8,079 nucleotides of DNA from Candidatus Methanophagaceae archaeon (GCA_013374505.1 QENJ01000253.1:1-8079); one strand, 5' to 3'; shown: positions 1-6,482, counted from the first letter of the stretch. Program-made: numbers and translations. Notes: a model not told the origin generated them from the letters alone.

Positions 1-130
1 TGGCTATTTTTGATGTTTTGGTACAGTTTTGGATAAGAATAATGTGGGTTTTGATAGGAAGTCGATGTGGGATCACTTTATGGTAGTTTACTATTTGCAA
101 ACACGATGAAAATATTGGGTGCGATGGATG

Positions 131-144
131 AAAAATTAAAAAAT
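131..144 (-). terminator. T-rich terminator after STAS gene
   Basis: Read on the minus strand this is ATTTTTTAATTTTT, starting about 50 bases past the STAS stop codon. T-rich runs without a strong hairpin are the usual archaeal termination signal. No stem is visible next to it. Confidence 0.4.
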
Positions 145-193
145 CACTGACTTTTTCGATTGTGCCTTCTGCGGTCGTTATTTTCATCTATAA

Positions 194-547
194 TCACTCG
201 TCCCGAGAGCTATTTACAGCCGCTTCCTCTTGTTCGTAGATCTCAAATAGCTGTGTAAAGCCCGCGATGTCGAAGACCTCTTTTACGTAGGGCTTTAAAC
301 ACGCTAATTTCAAATTACCCTCCACCTTCTTCAACCGCTTCAGTGATGCAAGCATAACCCGCAATCCCGAGCTGCTGATATAGTCCACGCCATCGAAATT
401 CACGACTAATTTCACGCTGCCGTTATCAATCAGTGCGCTTATACTTCGCTCTAGCTCGTTCGATGAATATGCATCCAGCCTGCCGTTCAAGGTCAATATC
501 GCTACATTACCAACCCTTTTTTCTTCTAGTTCCATATTATCAACCAC
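194..547 (-). CDS. STAS-domain protein (anti-sigma-factor antagonist / SpoIIAA-RsbV type)
   Basis: This is a single-domain soluble STAS protein of 117 residues, the usual size for SpoIIAA/RsbV-like anti-anti-sigma factors. The N-terminal strand (VAILTLNGRLDA, residues 15-26) and the signature VDYISSSGLRVML (54-66) are both present. In bacterial relatives the signature is DSSG and its first Ser is phosphorylated by an RsbW-type kinase, which controls partner switching. Here Ser59 aligns with that site, and the usually preceding Asp is Ser58. No signal peptide or membrane segment is seen, so it should be cytoplasmic. The open frame starts at GTG (547). An in-frame ATG at 535 follows a GGTTGAT that partly matches the archaeal SD, so the true start may be there, giving 113 residues. 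No kinase or phosphatase partner is visible in the window. Family assignment is firm, but the target in an archaeon without sigma factors is unknown. Confidence 0.9.
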   Translation of the reverse strand: MVDNMELEEKRVGNVAILTLNGRLDAYSSNELERSISALIDNGSVKLVVNFDGVDYISSSGLRVMLASLKRLKKVEGNLKLACLKPYVKEVFDIAGFTQLFEIYEQEEAAVNSSRDE

Positions 548-584
548 TTCAAATTAACAATTACTTCAGTGTTACATGTTTCTT

Positions 585-597
585 CTATATAATTTTA
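585..597 (-). promoter_or_regulatory. TATA box for STAS gene
   Basis: On the minus strand this reads TAAAATTATATAG. It lies about 40-50 bases before the GTG/ATG starts, so a transcript beginning some 25 bases downstream would have a short leader. Position and composition fit an archaeal TATA box, but the transcription start is inferred. Confidence 0.45.
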
Positions 598-610
598 TGA
601 ACACGGTTGA

Positions 611-628
611 CCTTGATATGAATCAAGG
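611..628. promoter_or_regulatory. 7-bp perfect dyad in the divergent STAS/peptidase spacer
   Basis: CCTTGAT and ATCAAGG flank the four bases ATGA, giving a perfect 7-bp inverted repeat. It sits about 15 bases upstream of the STAS TATA box, a place where an archaeal regulator could bind. It could equally be a chance dyad. Confidence 0.3.
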
Positions 629-743
629 ACACTTAATTTGTTATAATTAGGTGCCCGAGATGAAGGAGATACCTTTTTAAGGATAGTAAGGAGGAAAGGA
701 GAAAACGGGCGAAATGGGAGTTATAAACATACAGAGAAATGAT

Positions 744-754
744 CTTTTATTATG
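744..754 (+). promoter_or_regulatory. Possible TATA box for the S9 peptidase gene
   Basis: The sequence CTTTTATTATG is preceded by purine-rich GAGAAATGAT, which could act as a BRE. Its centre lies about 35 bases before the ATG at 784. A transcript starting 25-28 bases downstream would be nearly leaderless, which fits the lack of any Shine-Dalgarno sequence directly before that ATG. Confidence 0.35.
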
Positions 755-783
755 CACGAGCTACATAAACTTATTAGCTTTCG

Positions 784-2715
784 ATGATCCGAAACAAAGA
801 AACACCTTTTGTTAAGTGGGAACCTGTCATCAGTCCCGAAGCGGTTTTTTCTGACAGCATCGGCTTGAATGAGATACACATAGAGGGTAAATGCACGTAT
901 TGGCTTGAGCAGAGGCCAGAAGAAAAAGGTAGATGTGTTGTGGTACAGCGAGATAGCGAGGTTAGAGACATCACCCCGCCGGGGTTCAATGTACGGACAA
1001 CGGTACACGAATATGGCGGTGGTGCATACACAGTATTCAAGAATGACCTCTATTTTGTCAATTTCTACGACCAGCGTATCTATCACCAGTCAAAAGATAA
1101 ATCAGAAGCGCAGCCACTCACACCTGTAATGAATGAAGACGGGTCTTTAGGCAAATATGCCGCTCTTACTGTTAGTCCTGATGGAACGAAACTCCTATTT
1201 GTATACGAGAAAGAATATACGACAAAGGAAAACGAGAACTTCCTGGCGGTATTAGATTTAAACGCAAAGGGTGTATCAGAGCCCCAGATAATTGCAGAAG
1301 GTAGTGATTTTTATGCCGACCCTGTTTTTTCGCCAACCGGGAAGGAAGTAGCATGGCTTCAATGGGAACATCCCAATATGCCCTGGGATACTACAGAATT
1401 AATGACGGGTACGTTTGAAGACAATGCTCTGCATGCGGTGAAGAAGGTTGCTGGCGGTGGCGCGATCTGCTTTCCACGATTTGATAGCGAAGGCAAACTA
1501 TACTACGTGAAGGATAAAGTAGTAGCTGATGAGTCCCTATCCGCGAATTGGTGGAATCTGTATTGTTATACCGATACCGAAGAGCAAATCACATCTGAAC
1601 TGGCTGAATTCGGTGAACCGCACTGGGTATTTGGGCAGAGTAACTATGAGTTCCTACCAGATAATCGCATAATAGCGAAAATGGTCAAAGATGGCACGGA
1701 TTATCTGGTCGTTGTGGATCCTGAGAAGAACTCAATATCGGTAGTTGAAACAGATTTAACCAGTTATAGCAATATCAGAACAGATGATTCAGGCAGAGTG
1801 TTCTTTATAGGTGCAAGTGCTAAGACGTCTTTTGCCATTTACTGTTTAGATTTAACGTCCAAAGAACTAAAGAAAGTGAAGCCGAGTTCCGGGATAGAGC
1901 TTACGAGCGGAGATGTTTCGCTGCCCGAGTTCATCTCTTATCCTACTAAAGATAGGAAGCAGGCACATGGTTTCCTTTATATGCCCCGAAATAGCCGATA
2001 TACTGCGCCCGAAGAGGATAAACCACCGTTATTGGTGATTGCGCATGGCGGCCCGACAGGTAGTGCAAAAGCGGTCTTTTCCGCTACAACACAGTTCTGG
2101 ACTTCTGCTGGATTTGCTGTAATTGACGTGGACTATCGAGGAAGTACAGGCTATGGCAGAAGATATAGGGATGAATTGGTATCACAATGGGGCATGATTG
2201 ACGCGGAAGACGTGGCGGATGCTGTGCGATACTTAATTACGGTAGGTAAGGTGGATGGGGCTAAGGTTGCCGTGAGAGGCGGCAGTGCCGGCGGCTATAT
2301 GGTGCAGCGCGTTATGACCCAGTATCCTGATCTATTCAGTGTCGGGGCAAGTTATTATGGCATTGGCAATCTTATTACGTTAGTGGAACAGACGCATAAG
2401 TTTGAATCGCGATACACAGACAATTTAGTAGGTGCAAAATTACCGGGGGGTGAGGACAAATACAAAGAACGTTCGCCCATAAATCATCTGGATAAGTTAA
2501 AAGCACCTATGATCATCTTCCAGGGTACAGACGATAAAATTGTGACGCCAGACTGCTCGCGCGAGTTAGCTCGAAACCTCAAAGAAAGAGGGATTAAGTA
2601 TGAATATATAGAATATGAAGGCGAAGCACATGGTTTCCGGATAAGGAAGAATAAAGTTGACTCTTTGAGTCGTGAATTTGCGTTTTATCGTGATGTGTTC
2701 AACACGGGTAGTTAA
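784..2715 (+). CDS. S9-family serine peptidase (prolyl oligopeptidase / acylaminoacyl peptidase type)
   Basis: This 643-residue cytoplasmic peptidase has the S9 layout: an N-terminal beta-propeller (about residues 20-385) that restricts access to peptides, then an alpha/beta-hydrolase domain (about 390-640). The expected catalytic parts are all visible: HGGP (421-424) and DYRGSTGYG (450-458) near the oxyanion site, nucleophile Ser501 in RGGSAGGY, Asp584 in GTDDKIV, and His616 in GEAHGF. The N-terminal part (PFVKWEPVISPE, then FNVRTTVHEYGGGAY) matches the bacterial and archaeal S9C-like branch, so this should cleave dipeptides or acylated residues from short peptides. There is no signal peptide. 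An in-frame TAG at 775-777 excludes a longer N-terminus, and 784 is the first start after it, with no SD before it, so translation may be leaderless. Length is normal and the gene appears intact. Exact substrate cannot be read from the sequence. Confidence 0.95.
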   Translation: MIRNKETPFVKWEPVISPEAVFSDSIGLNEIHIEGKCTYWLEQRPEEKGRCVVVQRDSEVRDITPPGFNVRTTVHEYGGGAYTVFKNDLYFVNFYDQRIYHQSKDKSEAQPLTPVMNEDGSLGKYAALTVSPDGTKLLFVYEKEYTTKENENFLAVLDLNAKGVSEPQIIAEGSDFYADPVFSPTGKEVAWLQWEHPNMPWDTTELMTGTFEDNALHAVKKVAGGGAICFPRFDSEGKLYYVKDKVVADESLSANWWNLYCYTDTEEQITSELAEFGEPHWVFGQSNYEFLPDNRIIAKMVKDGTDYLVVVDPEKNSISVVETDLTSYSNIRTDDSGRVFFIGASAKTSFAIYCLDLTSKELKKVKPSSGIELTSGDVSLPEFISYPTKDRKQAHGFLYMPRNSRYTAPEEDKPPLLVIAHGGPTGSAKAVFSATTQFWTSAGFAVIDVDYRGSTGYGRRYRDELVSQWGMIDAEDVADAVRYLITVGKVDGAKVAVRGGSAGGYMVQRVMTQYPDLFSVGASYYGIGNLITLVEQTHKFESRYTDNLVGAKLPGGEDKYKERSPINHLDKLKAPMIIFQGTDDKIVTPDCSRELARNLKERGIKYEYIEYEGEAHGFRIRKNKVDSLSREFAFYRDVFNTGS

Positions 2716-2853
2716 CCGATAACAACTGAACTCGCCCGTTTTGAGTCCATTCACCGGTTAAAAGGGTACTTCTCTGACTTGCTTGCAGCTCTATAATTAT
2801 TTGACTGTTTATCTTCCAGCGTCTGCATAGTTACTGTTTCTAGAAGAAAGATT

Positions 2854-2873
2854 CTTTATAAACTAATTTATAC
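2854..2873 (+). promoter_or_regulatory. TATA region for tRNA-His
   Basis: Two overlapping candidates, TTTATAAAC (2855-2863) and ATTTATACC (2865-2873), lie 30-50 bases before the mature tRNA 5' end. The second would place transcription start around 2896, leaving a few leader bases for RNase P to remove. Confidence 0.4.
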
Positions 2874-2903
2874 CTTAAACCGACTAACAGAATATAAATA
2901 AAT

Positions 2904-2975
2904 GCCGGGGTGTGGTAGAGGCTATCCCTTGGGACTGTGGATCCCAAGACCTGGGTTCGAATCCCAGCTCCGGCC
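2904..2975 (+). tRNA. tRNA-His (GTG anticodon)
   Basis: The cloverleaf can be folded by hand. The acceptor stem GCCGGGG (2904-2910) pairs with CTCCGGC (2968-2974) with one G-T wobble. The anticodon stem TGGGA/TCCCA encloses loop CTGTGGA, so the anticodon is GTG (2937-2939). The T arm is CTGGG, TTCGAAT, CCCAG. The discriminator is C73 (2975), as expected for tRNA-His. The D stem is weak: only positions 11-24 and 12-23 are Watson-Crick pairs, with T-C and T-T mismatches on either side, while A14, G15, G18, G19 and A21 are kept. CCA is not encoded and there is no intron. The base before G1 is T, so the extra G-1 identity nucleotide of tRNA-His is not in the gene. Confidence 0.95.
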
Positions 2976-2980
2976 TTTTT
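2976..2980 (+). terminator. T5 terminator after tRNA-His
   Basis: Five T residues follow directly after the discriminator base, as is common for archaeal tRNA genes. No CCA lies between them. Confidence 0.45.
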
Positions 2981-3016
2981 CAGGTGCAAATACAGGATAC
3001 GCTTTGCGCATTCCTT

Positions 3017-3244
3017 TCATTTCTGAAAAGCACCTTTCCTCACTTTCACAATTATTTTTTGTAGTTCAAAACAACTCTCCTTCAATCGTGATATTGTTTC
3101 CGCAGATAAATATTGCCCCTTAGAATGCATTATCGCATTACGAATCGGAATGAGATTTTTCAATTTTTTTACCAAATCTTCTGTTTCTGTTTTTCCTATG
3201 AATGAACTAAAAATTACGTTTTTCTTCTTAATGATTTTCTGCAC
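3017..3244 (-). CDS. Small HEPN-like protein, possibly a truncated remnant
   Basis: This 75-residue ORF is Lys-rich and predicted largely helical. It contains LIPIRNAIMHSKGQY (residues 31-45), in which Arg and His form the RX4H motif typical of HEPN domains, the helical RNase or nucleotide-binding fold of many toxins and defence proteins. HEPN domains usually span 100-130 residues with the RX4-6H motif on a late helix, so this looks like the C-terminal half. It opens with GTG, and a GGTGA (3254-3258) lies nine bases upstream, so it could be translated as it stands; an in-frame TGA at 3254-3256 prevents extension. It sits about 100 bases downstream of the surface-protein gene, same strand. No antitoxin partner is visible. 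Family assignment rests on one short motif and is tentative. Confidence 0.45.
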   Translation of the reverse strand: MQKIIKKKNVIFSSFIGKTETEDLVKKLKNLIPIRNAIMHSKGQYLSAETISRLKESCFELQKIIVKVRKGAFQK

Positions 3245-3345
3245 TGTTGCTATTCACCATATTCTATTTTTACGCTTCCCCACGCCAATAAATTACATGA
3301 GCAGCCCTGAGGGTATTTGTGTTATTTTATAATGTTTATAACTTT

Positions 3346-4107
3346 TCACTCCAATCTAACCGCGGGAATCCAGTTATTATATTTATTCCCATTTGCATCT
3401 ATAAACTCGCTGCAGGTGATCAAGCTACCGTCTAAAGTTGTATGATTTTGTTTATGTATAATCTGCGGATAAGAGCCTGTAATTATCGTGTAGTTGTATT
3501 CATGGCCCTTTAACAGCTTTATTGAAGGCGTTAGAGTTATGTTGCGATAATCAGTTTGGTTTTTGTCCCTGTAGCCTTTGGCTAATGTCCCGGATTCGTT
3601 GTGAATTCTAATGTACTTGCTATGCCCACCTGTACCGGGACAGGGATAGGTATACAGCGTGTTGACGGTGATATTATTTGAAGGTTTGAAGGTACCATTG
3701 TGAGTCCCCATTATGCTGGGATAAGTTCCTTCACCGGTGTCAAAAGTTATTTCTGTTTCTGTAATGGGTACTGTCGTTAACGCATACATAGTTCCGTAAG
3801 TTCCGATTATCACTTCATTGATTCCATCACTGTTCAAGTCAGCACCCATTAAAAAAGAATCATCGTACCATTTCTCTTCTCCGGTCCAAATACGGTCAAC
3901 GGATTCCGCTCTCCATAGCACATCGCCATTAATTCCTTTTACTACTGATATTCCAAATTCTTCGCAGATAACTACATCATCTGTGCCATCGTCATTTAAA
4001 TCACCTGCGGGATATATCCGCCCGGATGATTTTTTACCCCATAAGTATTGACCATTGGTTCCTTTAATAGCGAGTATCCAATAATTGTATGTGTCGTAGT
4101 TAGGTTC
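3346..4107 (-). pseudogene. C-terminal part of frameshifted FG-GAP/VCBS surface protein
   Basis: This open frame continues the protein encoded by 4100-5506 after a one-base shift and has no plausible start of its own at its beginning (first NTG is GTG at 3921, in mid-repeat). It begins NYDTYNYWILAIKGTNG, completing the eighth repeat, then has PAGDLNDDGTDDVV and MGADLNSDGINEVI, the ninth and tenth. The C-terminal domain of about 135 residues begins EITFDTGEGTYPSIMGTHNG and has several Asn-X-Ser/Thr sites, YPCPGTGGHSKYIRI, YNYTIITGSYPQIIH and ending WIPAVRLE. I recognise this domain as common in secreted proteins of Methanosarcinales, Archaeoglobi and ANME archaea; its function is not established. 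No membrane anchor follows. It would be expressed only by frameshifting, or if the shift is a sequence error. Confidence 0.75.
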
Positions 4108-5506
4108 TCACCAACACGTCTGCCAGCCCATCGCCATTTAAATCACCTGCAGGATGTGCTTCCAAACTACATTTATCACAGATAGTAGTATCCCACTCTT
4201 TGTAACCGTCAGTACCACGAATGGCAAGTAAATGCCCACCAGGCATTGAGGATGAGGAACCACCAGCATATACCAAGATGTCTTTGATTCCATCTCCAGT
4301 CGTATCTTCTACGAGAATAGCCATAGAATGGTAGTCCTCATCACTTCCACCTAAATCGGCCACCCATTCCTCATAGCTATCATTACCCCTAACAGCAATT
4401 GCCTGATACGAATAAATGCCCTTGTCGTATGTCTTCGTAAATATTAACACATCTATTACTCCATCTTCGTTGAAATCTTCTGTGAACGGACTTACCGTCA
4501 TCCTAACTTTTTCACCACTAATCGCTTTAACCCAAAGCACACTCCCGTTGTTTCCTCTGACTGCGCTTACTTCTGCATGACCCTCATCCTCACTTTGATT
4601 GCTTATAACGACATCGTCCATTCCATCTCCATTTAAGTCCTCTGTTGGAATGATACTTCTCTTCCACCTTGCACCGATAACCGTTTTCCTCCATAACTCA
4701 TGTCCATCAGTCCCTCTGAGGGCTATTACCTGGCTGTTATTATATAAGACCACATCGGTTAAACCATCACCATCAAGATCACCTGCAGGACGTATACTAT
4801 CCTCGAAAGATTTATTCCAGAGTTCATATCCATCTGTTCCCCTCAAAGCGATTACATGAGAAGTTTGTGTAGTCTCATTCCGAGTTTCTAAAATCATGTC
4901 AGTCAAACCATCCCCGTTAAGGTCTTCGCTAAAAATAGAACCCCACCAAAGACAGTCTCCATCAACAACATTTCTCCATAACTCCGTACCGTTTGTTCCT
5001 TGAATGGTTACTATCTCTGTGGTTGATGAAGAAGACCATTCATCATAGCGTGTCCTATGTACAATAAATGCAAGTATATCCAATAGCCCATCACCGTTTA
5101 CGTCCTCAATTAACATTGAATAGAAACTACCCTCAGTAGCGTTGCCCAAGTCTCCCAAATGAGTTTCCCAGTTTTTACTTCCATCTGTACCCCGAAATGC
5201 CATTATCTTGTAGTTGTCAGCATCTTCAATTTCTGCTATCACGTCTAAGATACCATTGCCGTTAAGGTCACCCGCGGGATGTCCACGATCAAGCCCTTTC
5301 ACCGATTTATTCCACAATTGTACTGCATCTCCACTAATTTTAATGTATATCTCCGTATCTTCTCCGCTTTTTTCCTGATTTGAAGTGTCGTTCGCAATTA
5401 CTACCCCCGTAGTTTCTGCAATTACTGCTGTAAATACCGATATTAATATTACCGCCACAATCCCTATCGCTATCACTTCTTCTAAATGTGCTGTGTTAAT
5501 TTTCAT
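4100..5506 (-). CDS. Secreted FG-GAP/VCBS repeat protein, N-terminal part (frameshifted)
   Basis: This 468-residue frame starts with a signal peptide: a hydrophobic stretch at residues 11-30 and a likely cleavage site AVIA|E after residue 30. It then carries eight units of about 50 residues, each with a calcium-binding-type loop near DLNGDGLTD (loops at about 80, 135, 195, 243, 290, 344, 401 and 455) followed by AxRGTDGxELW. Such FG-GAP/VCBS units form blades of a propeller, so this is probably a secreted or cell-surface binding protein. Many Asn-X-Ser/Thr sites suggest glycosylation. ATG at 5506 has a good SD, GGTGAT (5513-5518). The frame ends at TAA (4100-4102) inside the eighth repeat, and the missing part continues in the next frame (3346-4107); together they would encode about 719 residues. 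Ligand is unknown. Confidence 0.85.
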   Translation of the reverse strand: MKINTAHLEEVIAIGIVAVILISVFTAVIAETTGVVIANDTSNQEKSGEDTEIYIKISGDAVQLWNKSVKGLDRGHPAGDLNGNGILDVIAEIEDADNYKIMAFRGTDGSKNWETHLGDLGNATEGSFYSMLIEDVNGDGLLDILAFIVHRTRYDEWSSSSTTEIVTIQGTNGTELWRNVVDGDCLWWGSIFSEDLNGDGLTDMILETRNETTQTSHVIALRGTDGYELWNKSFEDSIRPAGDLDGDGLTDVVLYNNSQVIALRGTDGHELWRKTVIGARWKRSIIPTEDLNGDGMDDVVISNQSEDEGHAEVSAVRGNNGSVLWVKAISGEKVRMTVSPFTEDFNEDGVIDVLIFTKTYDKGIYSYQAIAVRGNDSYEEWVADLGGSDEDYHSMAILVEDTTGDGIKDILVYAGGSSSSMPGGHLLAIRGTDGYKEWDTTICDKCSLEAHPAGDLNGDGLADVLVRT

Positions 5507-5512
5507 TTATAG

Positions 5513-5518
5513 ATCACC
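5513..5518 (-). promoter_or_regulatory. Ribosome binding site fixing the surface-protein start
   Basis: Minus-strand GGTGAT matches the archaeal 16S rRNA tail and lies six bases before the ATG at 5506. It supports that start, as does the signal peptide that begins there. Confidence 0.7.
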
Positions 5519-5525
5519 GCTAACC

Positions 5526-5792
5526 TTATTGTTGCAGTTCTTTCAATTTCAGATAGTTTCTTTTTAGATATAAATACACACCAACGTATATTATTTCATA
5601 CCTGTAAACCCATTCATCTATTTTAGCCCTAGTTTGCAAAATGTCGTTCATAGCCTCTTCTGCCTGCATACAGTCCCGGTTCAATAAACTTACTGCAGCA
5701 ACATCCGTATCTATCTTTGCGGGGTTACAATCTTCAGGCGTAGTATTATACGAAAGAATGGCGGGGGCAATAGGGAGACTATTGCGCGAGCC
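5526..5792 (-). pseudogene. Probable 5'-truncated gene remnant, helical protein of unknown family
   Basis: This 88-codon open frame reads like real protein, especially DCNPAKIDTDVAAVSLL and then a long amphipathic helical stretch (KIDEWVYRYEIIYVGVYLYL) ending KELQQ. I do not recognise the family. There is no ATG or GTG near its 5' end: the first NTG is TTG at 5684, the first ATG is at 5669, and a TAG at 5793-5795 closes the frame upstream. The most likely reading is a gene that lost its 5' part. A shorter protein from the TTG or ATG (52 or 47 residues) is possible. Its stop lies only 19 bases before the surface-protein ATG on the same strand, so the two may once have formed an operon. A terminator-like element for the upstream gene (5811-5845) separates it from the Yip1 gene. 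Confidence 0.45.
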
Positions 5793-5810
5793 CTACCAAT
5801 TGTAAGTATA

Positions 5811-5845
5811 AATAAAAAAAGGAAGTGCACAAGACTTACTTGCAC
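5811..5845 (-). terminator. Hairpin plus T-run terminator downstream of Yip1 gene
   Basis: On the minus strand GTGCA and TGCAC can pair across 11 bases; an alternative stem pairs CAAG with CTTG. The hairpin is followed by TTCC and then TTTTTTTATT. It begins about 65 bases past the Yip1 stop codon and would end that transcript before the remnant ORF. Confidence 0.5.
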
Positions 5846-5910
5846 CACATCCACAACGTTTCTATTCCTTGTACATCATAACCTGGCTGCTTCTTTCCGC
5901 CTTGTGAAGC

Positions 5911-6471
5911 CTACATGCCCATGGAATCGAGCATCATGAGTCCAATAGCGGCACCCACTACCCCCACGATGACAAGAGGTACAAGAATCGCTAAAACAAC
6001 CGAAATGATTACCATTCCAGGCGACATCTCGTGTAGTTCCATCAATCCGCTAATCACTAAAAGCAGTGACCATATCGGTGCAATAATGACATTCACACCA
6101 GGAAGCCAACCCAACAGTAAGCACGGAGTTGTACCATACGTAATCGCTTTTACTGTCTGTTTAAATCCTTTCCTGCCGCCTAACAGATAGACCCAGATAT
6201 GTAGCCATACGCTGATATACATAGCAGCGAATATACCAATAACGATTATACCTACAAAAGCACCAGCACCGAGCAGAGGTGCAAAACAACTCACCTCCGG
6301 TATGCCGAGCATTAACACTATCACAGTCACCGCGATAGCCAGAATCGCTGCGAGAAACGCAAGAAGCAGGATGAAATACTTGAACGCATCACCTACCGTA
6401 TCCGGCCTTGCTGCCTCGAACTGCCTTGACGGGTTGAAGCAGAAACCACGTATTCTACTTATCATTTCCAT
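5911..6471 (-). CDS. Yip1-family integral membrane protein
   Basis: This 186-residue membrane protein has a short cytoplasmic N-terminus of Yip1/YIPF type (IRGFCFNPSRQFEAARPD, residues 7-24; the usual pattern is a conserved F..P...F) followed by about five hydrophobic segments (roughly 32-56, 64-97, 114-132, 128-146, 152-177, the third and fourth nearly merged). The loop GGRKGFKQTVKAITYGTTP (98-116) and PIWSLLLVISGLMELHEMS (132-150) are characteristic of the prokaryotic branch, which is widespread in archaea but has no established function. ATG at 6471 has GGTGAA (6477-6482) five bases upstream, so this start is preferred over the second Met at residue 3. It is divergent from the cytochrome gene; shared regulation is possible but not shown. 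The gene looks intact. Confidence 0.88.
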   Translation of the reverse strand: MEMISRIRGFCFNPSRQFEAARPDTVGDAFKYFILLLAFLAAILAIAVTVIVLMLGIPEVSCFAPLLGAGAFVGIIVIGIFAAMYISVWLHIWVYLLGGRKGFKQTVKAITYGTTPCLLLGWLPGVNVIIAPIWSLLLVISGLMELHEMSPGMVIISVVLAILVPLVIVGVVGAAIGLMMLDSMGM

Positions 6472-6476
6472 TTAGA

Positions 6477-6482
6477 TTCACC
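6477..6482 (-). promoter_or_regulatory. Ribosome binding site of Yip1 gene
   Basis: Minus-strand GGTGAA lies five bases before the ATG at 6471. It selects this Met over the in-frame ATG six bases further in. Confidence 0.6.

Noticed and set aside
2..187. Open frame on the minus strand beginning at ATG 187, eight bases after the STAS stop, running to the window edge
   Set aside because: The first residues (MKITTAEGTIEKVSDFL) faintly recall the start of an RsbW-type kinase, but the rest is rich in His, Ser and Ile with no kinase-like pattern, and a T-rich terminator-like run (131-144) lies within it. Sequence beyond the edge would decide.
721..1086. Minus-strand frames of 121 and 88 codons opposite the start of the peptidase gene
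   Set aside because: They lie over conserved S9 N-terminal sequence (FNVRTTVHEYGGGAY), show no motif and have no promoter.
2712..2761. Inverted repeat TTAACCG / CGGTTAA after the peptidase stop
   Set aside because: Seven base pairs with a 36-base spacer and only a few A residues after it. It is too weak and lacks a T-run, so I do not call it a terminator.
2902..3123. Plus-strand 73-codon frame
   Set aside because: Its first part is the tRNA-His gene read as protein, and the rest has no coding character.
3346..5506. Short similar DNA stretches recurring through the surface gene (for example the CCATC-rich segments), considered as a CRISPR or DNA tandem repeat
   Set aside because: They are diverged codings of the DLNGDG protein repeat, at about 150-base spacing, with no identical repeat units or spacers.
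5568..5576. Minus-strand TATTTATAT resembling a TATA box for the surface-protein gene
   Set aside because: Position would suit a promoter, but it falls within the coding-like remnant ORF (codons for YLYL), so its match may simply reflect codons. I did not annotate it as a promoter, though it could still function.
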